A stretch of 64,000 bases of DNA, from NCBI RefSeq assembly GCF_037038585.1, contig NC_092559.1:24724488-24788487 (forward strand), written 5' to 3'. Below the pieces are notes generated by a model. It did no database searches. It was not told the origin of the DNA and saw only the letters and a list, made by a program, of their open reading frames with translations. Below, one piece after another: positions 22,528 to 34,010 of this stretch. The translations under genes and the position numbers were made by a program. Origin of the DNA: Patagioenas fasciata. Lineage: Eukaryota > Chordata > Aves > Columbiformes > Columbidae. How positions within the stretch are numbered: the stretch's first letter is position 1; the number at the start of each line of letters is the position of its first letter.

Positions 22528-23345
22528 ACACTGATCTTGAGCCTTGTAGAAGCAGTCCCTGAACACTAACCAACTATCTTGGGCCCCTTTACCTTCAAGC
22601 AGCCTTGCCCATGGGATTTCCCCTAGCAATTGCTTGAAAAGGCCCAAGTTTGCCCTGCTAAATTCCAGGGTTGTAATTCTGCTTGCTATTCTTTTCCTGA
22701 CACACAAGATCCTGAACTCCACCATTTCACGGTCTCTGCAACCCAGGCAGCCCTCAACCTTCACCGCTTCAACCAGACCCTCCTTGTTAGTGAGGATGAG
22801 ATCCAGCAGTGCACCTCTCCTGGTTGGCTCCTCCACCATTTGCAACAGAAAGTTATCATCAAGGCACTGGAGGAACCTCCTAGACTGTGGCTGGCTGGCT
22901 GAGTAATCCTTCCAGCAAACAGCAGGGTAGTTAAAATCCCCCACCACAACCAGGGCCTGTGATTGTGAGGCTGCTCTCAGCTACCTGTAGAAGGCCTCAT
23001 CAACTTCCTCACCCTGATCTGGTGGCCTGTAATAGACACCTACAACAGTATCACCCCTGCCCACCTGCCCCTTAATTTTCACCCATAGACTCTCAACTCA
23101 CTCCTCATCCATGCCTGGACAGTACTCAAAACATTGTAGTTGCTCTCTCACGTAAAGAGCAACTCCACCACCACGCCTGGCTGGCCTGTCTTTCCTGAAA
23201 AGGACATAGCCATCCATGACCACATTCCAGTCATGTGAACTGTCCCACCACGTCTCCATAATTGCCGCCAGGTCATAATCTCCTGCCTGAACACAGGTTT
23301 CTAACTCCTGCTTATTCCCCATGCTGTGCACAGGCATTTCAGAGA
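22528..23345 (-). pseudogene. CR1 ORF2 endonuclease domain fragment
   Basis: The minus-strand frames at 23098-23337 and 22456-22947 carry the LINE endonuclease motifs: METWWDS with the catalytic glutamate, [27 protein letters not shown] and, near its end, CRDREMVEF, where other copies have the catalytic SDH word (CSDHEMVEF). A stop or frameshift near 22970-23100 separates the two halves. The loss of SDH would by itself inactivate the nuclease. Confidence 0.8.
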
Positions 23346-23469
23346 GCGAGCTGTGTACACCGATTTCACCCTAGGGGGGTGGGAGGCCTCCCAGCCTTCA
23401 CCAACTCTAGAGTGCTGCCCCACTGATGCAAGCCCAGCTACAACCCCATTCCCCTTCGAGTGTAGGTTA

Positions 23470-24586
23470 AAGCTCTCCAAATGAGTCCTGCTAATTCCCA
23501 TCCCAGCATCCTTTTGCCCCTGGGAGATAAACCTTTCCCGTGTATCGCTGTCTGGACTGGTGTCTTGTGAAACCAGCCGTTATCAAAGAAACCAAAGCCC
23601 TGCCTGTAACACCAGTTTTGTAGCCAGTTGTTTATGGACTGAATTTTTCTATTCCATTCCATGTCATCACCCAAAACTGGAAGGAGGAAAGAGAAAAATC
23701 ACTTGAGCCCCAGACTCTTTTACCATCCATCCCAAGGCCTTGAAATCTTTCTTTATTCCCCTCAGACTGCAGGATGCAGCTTCCTCCCCACCTGTCTGGA
23801 AGATCAGCAGTGGCTAGTAGTCTGTTGGGTGCACCAGGTTGGGGAGAGTCCTATTGATGTCCCTGATCCAGGCTCCAGGTAGAATACAAACTTCCCTACG
23901 ATGAGGGTCAACTCTGCATATTGGGTCCTCCGTCCCTCTCAGAAGGGCATTGCCTACTAGAATTACCCTTCTTTCTTTCTTATTGGAGGCCGTCTTGAGG
24001 CATGGAGTCAACTGCCTCTTTCTATGTGACCTTGTAGGCGGGCCTTCCACCACATCCTCACCTACCTCTTCTTCAAGATCTAGGCCTCAAACCTATTACG
24101 GAGGGGCACCTGGGGAAGCAAAGCAGGTAGGGAGGGGGGTTGCCTGCGGCGCCTAACTGGAACTAGCTTCCAACCCTCCTCATCTTTTTGGTGCTCTACC
24201 TCTGCCCAACAGCAACAGGGCAGGGGCTGTCTTGGGTCTTCCCCCTCTTCCCGACAGGGCAGGGGGTCCATCACCTTCTGAGGGGGAACCCCCTGAAGCC
24301 TCTCTGAGTGGCACACCAGGGAGTTACTCCACCAGTCGATCTCCTTTTCACACTCCCTGATGGACCTCAGCATCACGACCTCTTCCTTAAGTTTTGTGAC
24401 CATGATGAGCAGATCTTGCATCTGCTCACACCTCACGCAGGTAGAATGTTGGCTGTCCTCCCCCGGCAGCAGTAGGCTCTGGCATTCCCTGCAACCGGAA
24501 ACCTGAACAGCCACGGTTCGGAGCAGGCAGTCAGTCTGAATTGCTACAGTCTTTTTGAGACAAGTTCTCTTTCTGGAGGTCACCAT
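23470..24586 (-). pseudogene. CR1 ORF1 (Cys motif, coiled coil, SGNH-esterase-like domain)
   Basis: A likely start is the ATG at 24586 (MVTSRKRT). The N-terminal 170 codons are open (24080-24634) and show a paired-Cys motif (CRECQ and CVRCEQ) and a Leu/Lys/Glu-rich probable coiled coil (LLIMVTKLKEEVVML). The esterase-like part follows in another frame at 23814-24053, with block I as VGNALLRGTE, where active families have GDS, and then HRREVC and PTDYYPLL. The end of ORF1 lies near 23470. CR1 ORF1 proteins with such an esterase domain are established. Here the Asp-Ser of block I has become Asn-Ala and frameshifts break the gene. Confidence 0.78.
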
Positions 24587-24989
24587 GGTCGGCAGCGGTC
24601 TGGGACAGTGGCAATAAGTGAGAGGGTCTAACAAGCAAAAAGTGACAACCTGTGCACCCTAGTGCATGAGTTATACACGCGCTGCTGCAGCACAGTGTGG
24701 GTGTTACTCACCCGCGTCACAAGCTGGTTGCCCCTCCTAGTGCCTGGCGAGCAGTGATGCCTTATTGCCCTCCCAGAGGCTTTTTCAAGGCAAGGGGCGG
24801 GGGTGTGATCGCCCTCACCGTGGTAACGCCCACTCCACATCACCTGCTCTTGCAAGGGCTGCCGGGAGCTTCTGGGTCTCTCGAGAACGAAAGTGCCCAA
24901 CTCAGAGAAAAAAAAAAGGCTTCTCTGTACCTCGAAGATTTTGCTTAATTGGGACCCGCTGAGCTGGTACTGATCAGCTGATCTCAGGA

Positions 24990-27658
24990 ACTGGATGGAT
25001 ATCTATAAACTCTTCAGAAGGGATAGGCAAGGAAGGAGAAGAGGTGGAATAGCCCTGTATGTTTGAGAGCATTTTGACTGTCTAGAGCTTGATGGTGGTG
25101 ATGATAGGGTTGAGTGTTTATGGGTAAGAATCAGAAAACCAGCAAGGCAGATATTGTGATGGGAGTATGTTACAGATCACCCAACTAGCAAAAAGAGGCA
25201 AATAAAATATTCTGCAGGCAGATGGGAGAAGTCTCATGATCGCTAACCCTAGTTCTCATGAGGGACTTCAACTTACCAAATGTCTGCTGGAAATATAACA
25301 CAGCAGAGAGAAAACAGTCTTGGAGGCTCCTGGAGACAACTTCCTGACACAGTTGGTCAGTGAGCCAACCAGGGAAGGTGCCCCACTGGACCTGTTTGTG
25401 AACAGAGAAGGACTTGTGGGTGATGTGATGGTTGGAGGTTTTGTTGGGCACAGCAATCATGAAATGATCGAGTTTTCCATTTTTGGAAAAGGAGGGGGAT
25501 TCATAGAACTGCTACCTTGGACTTCCAAAGGGCAGACTTTGATCTGTTTAGGAGGCTGGGTGACAGAGTCCCTTGGGAGGCAGTCCAGAAGGACAAAGGA
25601 GTCCAGGAAGGCTGAACATTCTTCAAGAAGGAAATCTTAAAGGTGCAGGAGAAGGCTGTCCCAAAAGACGAGCCGGCAGGGAAAAAGACTGGCCTGGTTG
25701 AACAGAGAGCTTTGGCTGGAACTCAAGAAAAAATAAAAACGGAGAATTTATGACCTTTGGAAGAAGGCACAGGCAACTCAGGAGGACTACAAGGATATTG
25801 TGAGGCTATGCAGGGAGAAAATTAGAAGGGCTGAAGCCCAACTAGAGCTGAGTCTGACCACTGCTATCCTGACAACAAAAAATGTTTCTATAAATACCTG
25901 AGCAACAAAAGGAGGGCTAAGGAGAATCTCCACCCTCCGGTGGATGTGGGGGGAAACATAGTAACAGAGGACGAGGGAAAAGCTGAGGTACTAAATGCCT
26001 TCTTTGCCTCAGTGTCTAATAGTAAAATCATTTGTGTTCCAGGTACTCAGTCCCCTCAGCTGGAAGACAGGGATATGGAGCAGAATGAAGGGGTAATGGT
26101 TAGTTACTTGCTACACCACTTAGACATGCACAAGTCTGTGGGGCTGGATGGGATCCACCCAAGGATACTGAGGGAGCTGGTAGAGATGCTCACTGAGCCA
26201 CTTTTAATCCTTTGTCAGCAGTCCTGTCTAACCGGGGAGATCCCAGTTGATTGAAAGTTGGAAAATGTGACTCCCATCTACAAGAAGGGCTGAAAGGAGG
26301 ATCCAGGGAATTACAGGTCTGTCAGTCTGACCTTGGTGCCAGGGAAAGTCATGGAACAGATCATCCTGAGTGCCATCATGCTGCACATACAAGACAACCA
26401 AGCGATCAGACCCAGTCAGCATGGGTTTATGAAAGGCAGGTCCTGCTTGACCAACCTGTTCTCCTTCTATGGCAAGGTGACCCACTTAGTGGATGAGGGA
26501 AAGGCTGTGGATGTTGTCTACCTAGACTTCAGTAAAGCCTTTGACACTGTTTCCCACAGCATTCTCCTGGAGAATCTCCTGGAGTCTTCTCATGGCTTGG
26601 ACAGGCATATTCTTTGCTGGGTAAAGAACTGGCTGGATGGCTGGGCCCAAAAAGTTGTGGTAAATGGAGTCAAATCCAGTTGGCGGCTACTCATGAGTGG
26701 TGTTCCCCAGGGCTCAGTGTTGGGGCCAGTTCTGTTTAATCTCTTTATCAATTATCTCGATGAGGGGATTGAGTGCACCCTCATTAAGTTTGCAGATGAC
26801 ACCAAATTGGGTGGGAGTGTTGATCTACTTGAGGGTAGGAAGGCTCAACAGAGGGATCTGGACCAGCTGGATTAATGAACTGAGGCCAATTGTATGAGGT
26901 TTAACAAGGCCAAGTGCCTGGTCCTGCACTTGGGTCACAACAACCCCATGTGATGCTACAGGCTCAGGGAAGAGTGGCTGGAAAACTGCCTGGCAGAGAG
27001 TGATCTGAGGGTGTTGATCAACAGCCGATTGAATATGAGCTATCAGTGTGCTCAGGTGGCCAAAAAGGCCAACAGCATCCTGGCTTGTATCAAGAACACT
27101 GTGGCCAGCAGGACTAAGGAAGTGATTGTCCCTTTGTACTGGGCACTGGTGAGGCCACACCTTGAATACTGCATTCATTATTGGGCCCCTCACTACAAAG
27201 AAGACATTGAGGTACTGGAGAGAGTTCAGAGGAGGGTGACAAAGCTGGTGAAGTGCCTAGAGAACAAGTCTTATGAGCAGAGGCTGAGGGAACTGGGGTT
27301 GTTTAACCTGGAGAAAAGGAGGCTGAGAGGAGACCTTATCACACTCTACAACTACCTGAAAGAAGGTTGTAGCATGGAGGGTGTTGGTGTCTTCTCCCAA
27401 GTAGCAAGTAATAGGACAAGAGTGAATGGTCTCAAGTTGCACTAGGGGAGGTTTAGATTGGATATTAAGAAATATTCTTTCATGGAAAGAGTTGTGAAGC
27501 ACTGGAACAGGCTGCTCAGGGAAGTGGTAGAGTCACCATCCCTGGAGGCGTTTAAAAGATGTGTAGATGAGGTTCTTAGGGACATGGTTTAGTGCCAGTG
27601 TTAGGTTAAAAGTTGGACTCAGTCTTGAGGGTCTCTTCCAACCAAAATGATTCTATGA
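24990..27658 (+). mobile_element. CR1, old copy, ORF2 to 3' end
   Basis: A plus-strand degenerate CR1. Endonuclease traces lie at 25000-25480 (GNHS/GHSNHEMIEF-type word at 25445-25475) and linker at 25640-25930. RT frames at 25940-26254 and 26333-26875 hold [30 protein letters not shown] and FADDTKLGG. The C-terminal domain is at 27011-27445 with RVQRRVTKL. The 3' tail at 27640-27658 ends in GATTCTATGAAT, a different tail octamer from the 8.94-kb copy. Frameshifts and stops are frequent. Confidence 0.88.
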
Positions 27659-27659
27659 A

Positions 27660-29122
27660 TATTAATAATTAGAGAAAATAATGCAAAATATAGAAAACCA
27701 ATGCTGAATTTCCCAGCGGCCTGCAGGTGGCTGGCGTCATGCCAGCCAGTGCTGGGCAAACATTGGGGAGTCCTGGACTGGACTTGGCAGTAGACAGGAA
27801 CTAGATTCAGAGATTCACAGACTGGAATCAGGATCAGGATTGCAGGCAGGAGAACAGGCAGGGTCCTCTACAGATGTGTCACGGTCCATTCGGTGACGGA
27901 CTCATGATGGTTCGTTTACCTTGATCTCGAAGTGCAAAATTAAGGCAACCAAAATGCCAAGGGGTTATAATTCAATCAAACAGTGTTACTTTATTAATTT
28001 GCCCATAAAGCGGCACGCAATAGAGAGAGAGAGAGTAAGAAAAAGAAAAGGGAAAAGAAATGGGGAAAAGTAAAGATGAGAAATGAGGTTGCGTTTATCA
28101 CCAGTCCAGTTTCAGAAGCATCCCTCTGGTCTCCGGTCCTGTGGAGTCCTGCCGGTCCTCCGTCATGGTTCGGGATCCTCTGGCGGGAAGATCTTCAACG
28201 GTGTCCATTCGGGAGTCATCTCTTATGCTTCTTCACCCCTCCTCGCTCCCATTGTTTGAGGCCAATCTCCGCCTTGATTTCGCAATCCAGGCTTGTACTG
28301 CGCAGCCTCGAAAGATTCATGCTTTCTTTTGCCAACGCTTACGTGTCCAGCATTCAGGGATCTTTCTCTGGTCCATTGGGTGACCTCAGGACCCTTGGCG
28401 AGCTTCTGGGCATACTCCTTTTTGTTGACCATTGTTTGGGGGAGCAGGTGGGGGACACATGTAACTGAGGCTGCAGGTGAGAACACATCTTCTGGACGGC
28501 AGCTATTGTCCCTGGGTCGAAGAGACCCCTCATAACAATAACTTTCAGGAGGTGGGGGCTGGTTTGGCTGAAGCAGCAGGCGAAGTCCACACAACAACCA
28601 TTGTAAGCAGCAGTCCCCCTGTATCGGAGAAACCAGTGCAACACAATGCTTCTCGGGCCTCTCTCCAAGTCATTGTCCATGCATTCTTTCTGTCAGGGCC
28701 TCAGTTCTCTAAGTTCTTGATGGCGATGTTCAGGCAAATACTGCTCCATCTTCGGACCAACTCTCACAAGATGCCACATGGATGAAGACAGCCAGTCCTT
28801 TGTCATCTTCCACCTTTAAACTGAGTATGTCATGGATGGCATGGAATACCTAGTTGGTCAATTTGGGTCACTTGTTCTGTCTGCCTCTCCCTACATTTAT
28901 TTGTCATAAGTTTATCAGCAGCCTTGGCTGCTATAGCAATAAAAGATAAACCTGGGTCTTTTCTGCATACCATTCCTACAATTAGCTCAGTAAAACTGGA
29001 AATATCAGCTGTTATCAGCTCCAGAGCAAACACTGTCCTAAAAACATGCAACCAACTTCATAAAAATGCAGTTACTTAGAAGAACCTAGCTGAAAGGAAA
29101 ATTCACTAACCAAAACCAGGAC
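27660..29122 (-). mobile_element. ERVL LTR type B with a nested solo LTR
   Basis: LTR type B runs from 27660 (left part lost next to the CR1 tail) to the ACCAGGACA terminus at about 29122. It is split at 27877-28768 by another LTR. It matches 31.46-33.26 kb in its right part (GTTACTTAGAAGAAC and AAAATTCACTAA near the end). Confidence 0.75.
27877..28768 (-). mobile_element. Solo LTR (type G) with 5-bp target duplication AGATG
   Basis: The plus-strand ends are TGTCACGG and CTCTCACA, 892 bp. It is flanked on both sides by AGATG (27872-27876 and 28769-28773). An AATAAAG on the minus strand (near 27990-28000) and a (GA)n tract at 28021-28035 lie near the minus-strand 3' end, giving a minus orientation. 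No internal retroviral sequence is present. It sits inside LTR type B. Confidence 0.85.
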
Positions 29123-29415
29123 AACTTGCCCTTGTTGAAGCCATGCTGGGTGTCTTGAATCAGATCCCTGTCCTCCATGTGCCTTAGCATAGCTACTAGG
29201 AAGATCTGTTCCATGATCTTCCAGGGCACAGAGGTGAGGCTGACAGGTCAGTAGTTTCTGGGGTCCTCCTTTCTACCCTTTTTAAAAATGAGTGCTGTTT
29301 CCCTTTTTCCAGTCTCCAGGGACTTCACCTGACTGCCATGACTTCTCACATATCATGGAGAGTGGCTTGGCAACTACATCAGCCAATTCCTTCAGGACTC
29401 TGGGATGCATCTCAT
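29123..29415 (-). mobile_element. CR1 RT fragment
   Basis: A minus-strand piece of CR1 RT covering the region from GSQHGF-like to the pre-RT segment (degraded frame at 29282-29473, [14 protein letters not shown]). It is bounded by the LTR B end on the left and LTR D at 29416 on the right. Confidence 0.8.
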
Positions 29416-29748
29416 TGCAAGGGTGAAAAATCATGGACTCCACACAAAACAATATGAATTCAAGCAAAGCCATTTATTACAGAAACAAGTCTCCTTATAT
29501 ATGCAGTTATTTCCTGATCACGCATCCACATTCCAAGCATGCATTAGCTGATTGGATATTGTCCATGTTCACAAGCTGTCTACGTGCCCGAGTCTCACTG
29601 CTAATAGGACTGTTGATTTATGTCGTGTTTTCAGCTTTCCGAGGTGACCTTGAAATTCCTTTGGGCCTGGCTAGTTTAATAACAAATCTCCATCTCATAG
29701 AAACCCATCCATACATTAACTTCAAGAAAATCCCTCAAATCTCCCACA
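29416..29748 (-). mobile_element. Class II LTR type D, solo or fragment
   Basis: The plus-strand ends are TGCAAGGGTG and CTCCCACA, 333 bp. The minus strand has TATATAAGG (near 29492-29500) and AATAAATGGC (near 29470). It is followed neither by PBS nor by gag. The flanks TCTCAT and TGAAAG do not match, so there is no target duplication. Confidence 0.8.
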
Positions 29749-30425
29749 TGAAAGTGTTAATATATCTATATGAATCCTGTTTTTCACAATGAGGTGCAAA
29801 ACAGGACTTATCTTGCAGGTTGTGTCTATGGTTTGCAGCCATTTTGTTTTCAAAGATAGAATGCAAGTAGATAAAATTTTGGTAAAATATGAGCAGAACT
29901 TTACAACATACAGTTTAAGATTTCAGCAAATTTAGCTTACTAAGTAACGTGAAACAGACAGTATATTAAAAATCACATAATTTAATAATTCTAAGTGATT
30001 AATTCTATCTGAAATGCACTTACTTAAGCTAAATGATTAATATAAAACTTGGGCTCATCTATTGATCTGTGATTAGTAAAAGATCATTGCCATACAGACA
30101 TGTCTAGTAGAGAGAGCTCAATGTAGGCTCACCCAGGCTGTCATATTTATGGAATAAAGTGATTGACTCATAGTCAAACGGGAAAGGTATGCATGAGACT
30201 CCTTGCACCCACAACTTATCGGTGTTCAGTGTGTTGTTCTGCTTCCTTGTGAGTTTCCTAAAAGGAGTTATTGGGTTGGCTACTGTTCAGGCCTTTACCT
30301 CATTTGGAGCCTGTAGCAAACTGCTGCTGGTTTGGTTGGGGGAGGAGTCAAGTGCATCCATCACAGAATTATTATTGTTGCTACCCACTGGCATGCATCC
30401 TCTGAAAGAATGAGTAGTCCACCAC
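29749..30425. other. Unassigned AT-rich segment
   Basis: There are about 680 bases between two type D LTRs. I see no ERV or CR1 motif, no frame longer than about 75 codons and no RNA gene. It could be unique host sequence. Confidence 0.4.
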
Positions 30426-30758
30426 TGAGAGGGCGAAAAATCATGCACTCCACACAATCCAATATGAATTCAAGTGAAGCCATTTATTACAGAAACAAAC
30501 CTCCTTATATATGCAGTTATTTCCTGATTACACATCCATGCTCCAAGCATGCATTAGCTGATTGGATATCATCTATGTTCACAAGCTGTCCACGCGCCCG
30601 AGTCTCACTGCTAATAGGTCTGTTGGTTTATGTTGTGTTTTCAGCTTTCCAAGGTGGCCTTGAAATTCTTTTGGGCCTGGCTAGTTTAATAACAAATATC
30701 CATTCTATAGAAACCCATCCACACAGTAACTTCAAGAAAATCCCTCATATCTCCCACA
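30426..30758 (-). mobile_element. Class II solo LTR type D with imperfect 6-bp target duplication
   Basis: The plus-strand ends are TGAGAGGGCG and CTCCCACA, 333 bp. It is flanked by CACCAC (30420-30425) and CGCCAC (30759-30764), which differ only by a CG-to-CA change. Minus-strand TATA and AATAAA are present. Six-base duplications fit alpha/betaretrovirus-type integrases. Confidence 0.8.
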
Positions 30759-30764
30759 CGCCAC

Positions 30765-31461
30765 TTCAGGTCATGCACAGCCAACCCTGAAGACCTCATA
30801 TTCAGCACAAGATATGCTATTCACTATCCCAAGCAGCTATACGAAAGAATGGGAGACTAAAGCTGTCCAGGGAATGGAGGCTGAAAAGATCAGTAACTTC
30901 AGTCTCACATGCACTAATCACAAAATTGGTTGGCCACAGGGGTTGACTACAGCACTGAAAGAGATGAAGACAGTTAGGTACCTCTGTGTACCCTGTGAAA
31001 CACTGGTCTGAGAGCGTATAACCCACGCTGCCTTGCTGCCTGCAGTATCAGATCATTCCAGGAAGAAGCTTGCCCCTGGAATACTGGGGCTCCATATCAC
31101 ATCTTACAAGGTCTGTTTTTTCAGTAGTTATTTACTAGCCTTGTTATCTGGTACTAGTTTCGCCAGCAGAGTAGAATTCCACCTTACATTATGTTATCTT
31201 CACTGCAGCTTGAATCTCCAACATCCACTGTTGCACAGACAACAAATGCCTTCTCCATCAAATCCAACTGCGTGTGGTTTTTAAACAATCAAGATCCTCT
31301 TGACCCAGAAGAGAATGCAGGGGATACCGTTAACTGTGATGTTAAGACTGTAGTGGTTGTGGGTAAACAGCCTTCAGGGTCCTCTTTCCAGCTGTTCTTT
31401 CCTGCTGACAACATGACTGACCACATAAAAGATCATCATCAAGGGATGGGTATTTCAGGAA
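30765..31461 (+). other. Unassigned segment with exon-like reading frames
   Basis: There is no ERV or CR1 similarity that I recognise. A frame at 31191-31461 stays open for 90 codons up to the LTR (contains QLESPTSTVAQTTNAF and VVVVGKQPSGSSFQLFF) and is preceded by a pyrimidine-rich CTTCACTGCAG like a splice acceptor at about 31199-31209. Another short open stretch near 31049-31110 is flanked by AG and GT. I do not recognise the protein. It could be decayed host exons, part of an unknown ERV, or chance. Confidence 0.25.
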
Positions 31462-33256
31462 TGTCACCATTTACTGCAGGGCAACAATAAAACATGGCAG
31501 ATGCTGTTAACCCCCTGCCCCCCCACTAAGGAAAAGTAATAAGAGGAAAAGGGAGAGAGACAAATTGGAAAAGTTAAAAATGCTCTACTAATGGTACTAA
31601 TAAGTAGAGAAAATAATACAAAATCAATCTTGACTTTCCCAGTGTAGCACGGCTGGCCCGCAGTGGAGTTGGCATTGCTCCAGCGGTTGCAGGGCAGCTA
31701 CCTGGAAGTCCTGGGCTGGACTCAGCAGTAAACCAGAACTGGATTAAGGGATGCAGTGAAACAAAGAAATAAACTTATCAGCAAAGTCAATTATACTGTT
31801 AAGCAGGCATTCTTTATTGACAGAACTGGGACTGGATGCTGTTGCACTGCTTATATTCACACAATTATTACATATTCATTACAATTTTTGGGAATTTTTA
31901 ACATGCTATCATCTATACTAAGAAATAATTGCATAATCATTAGGTTAGTATGAAGTTATTTATTTCACAGTCTTTGCTGCCATGTAGCGTCGTTTACAGT
32001 TACTGCTGCCTCTTTCAGGGGGGCTTCTGAGGGTCCACTGATTGACCTCTCCACATTGGCAGTTCTTCATGGAAGTGCAATTGGTACACACTTACAGAAG
32101 TAATTGATTACTTTTTTACTTACAATATATCTACTGATTACTAGTCAAACATAAGCTAAGCACTCTGCTTCTAAACAATGTATTACTTAATCTTCTGTCT
32201 CCAGCTTGTCATGCAGGAGGATCTAAAATTTGAAAATTATCCTCTTGTTTTGCAGGTGATTAGAAAGCATTTATCATGTCAATTGATTAATGATGGGTGT
32301 GTCTTTTATAACTTAATCACAGTATACATTAATTTAGCAGCTTCTCTTCAGCAGGGCCTGGAACTAGGCCAAAGATCACAGGCAGAACAGGCAGGGTCCT
32401 CTTCAGATGCCGGCCATGGCTGAAGAGAGCGAGACCCTCGTGATCTCGCACTTTTATGTGGTGTATGACGTGTATGGGATTGAATACTTAGTTGGTCAGT
32501 TTTGGTCACCTGTTCTGTCTTCCCCTCCTTGCAAATACACCCCTATAATTTACAGGACATGCAAAATTTATCAGTAACCTTGGCTGCCATAGCAATAAGT
32601 CTAAACCTGTGTCTCTTCTGCATACCATTGCTACTGTTATCAGCTCCAGAGTGAACAGTGTCTGAAAAAACATGCAGCCAACATCAGAGAAGTGCAGTTA
32701 CTTAGAAGAACTAAGCTGAAAGGAAAATTCACTAAAAGAGAACTGATCTTATGCAACGATGAGAATGATGCATACAGACATGCATATGGAAAAGCAAACA
32801 GAAATGCAGACACAGAGTTCTTGTTAGCAGCAAGAACAGACCCAGGCAGAGCTGAGCCGAGCTGAGCTGAGCCTTCTTTAATTAGCCTTTCTCCATTTAT
32901 AGCTTTACAGATACGGGCCTGGACCAAGAGATTAAACAGGATGTTTTTTTCAAAAAATGTTATTCCAAACACAGGCTCAGACCCAACACTCACATGCCAT
33001 ACATCCTGGGGATGGTGTTTTGGCCCGAGATATCATTCTTACTGGTCTGGGATATCACTCCTTCACAAACACACAATCCTGTGTAACTTGTCAAGGCCAC
33101 CTTTTTTTTTACTGATTGCTGTGATTTAATCATGTTAGTATTAGTCTACTTTGGCGGTTCAGATGGTCATGTTAGTATTGATCTTCCTTTATCATCCAGG
33201 TGGCTGGAGCCATATGTCCTGCCATTCCCAGTCTTGTTTTAAACAAAACCAGGACA
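31462..33256 (-). mobile_element. ERVL copy C 3' LTR (type B) with two inserted segments
   Basis: The plus-strand ends are TGTCACCATTTACTGCAGGG at 31462 and AACCAGGACA at 33256, directly next to ERVL copy C internal sequence. The LTR B order is interrupted at about 31745-32345 by AT-rich foreign sequence and at about 32752-33230 by LTR type C (GCAACGATGAG to the ATCATCCAGGTGGCTGGAG word). I could not define target duplications for either insertion. Confidence 0.65.
32752..33230 (-). mobile_element. LTR type C nested in the ERVL LTR
   Basis: It matches the LTR at 42058-42486 at its U5 end (ATGAG, CATACAGA and the GGGCCTGGACCAAGAGAT word) and 22163-22527 further on. LTR B sequence (GAGAACT before, CTTGTTTTAAACAAAACC after) appears to continue on both sides. 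Confidence 0.55.
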
Positions 33257-34010
33257 TTCCACCCCTTATTCCATACCATTTACATCATACCCAAATCACT
33301 ACTGCTTTTTACCTGTCTTCAAATGTATATACACACACATATCACTAGTTCATGATTCATCTTTCTTCACAAAAAGTTTGTTAAGATCATTTAGTTCATG
33401 GCTGCAGGTCTCTGTCACAGTAGTCTCTCTAGGCAGGAGAGATGGTGTATAATCTGGTGCACTTCATGCCCAGGAACTGCAGCTTAGGGATGTCAGTCTT
33501 GAGGAAGTTACTGAACGCCACTCAGTGAAGCTAGCTCAGGTTTCATCAACACTGCATCAACCTAAAAGATAGTTACTAAACACTTAGTATCATGCAGCAA
33601 TTAACATCATACAGTTTGAAACTGAGTATTCTCACCCAGAATCAAATCTCCTTGAGGTATACATTAGACTTCACCATCCTTCAGCATCACCCACCAAGTA
33701 CATCCAGGCCCTTGAGCAAAAACAATCCCACAGATGGGTTTGCCTTTGCCTAAAGAAAGAATAACCCAGACAGCTTTTCCTAACATATTCCTTCCATGCA
33801 CCACAGGGACTTTATCCCCTTCTACTGTGTGTAAAAGGTCTGACTAAGCAGGGCCAGCTCGACTGATTGATACCGTGGTGTTAACTAACCAGGTGGCTTG
33901 TGCTAAATGCTTATCCCAGTTTTTAAAAGTTCCACCTCCAATTGCCTTCAGGGTAGTTTTTAACAAGCCATTGTATTGCTCAATCTTCCCAGAGGATGGT
34001 GCATGATAGG

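Larger units (their letters stand above)
22528..24960 (-). mobile_element. CR1 5' half (5' UTR, ORF1, endonuclease) lacking RT
   Basis: A minus-strand CR1 that keeps the normally rare 5' region: 5' UTR (about 24587-24960), ORF1 (23470-24586) and the ORF2 endonuclease (22528-23345). It ends abruptly at 22528, before the RT. Loss of the 3' end cannot come from ordinary 5' truncation, so a deletion or rearrangement is implied. It stands head to head with the plus-strand CR1 starting near 24990. Confidence 0.85.

Noticed and set aside
30189..30413. Hydrophobic 74-codon frame as a membrane gene
   Set aside because: It is short, has no homologue I recognise and is not conserved in another copy in the window.
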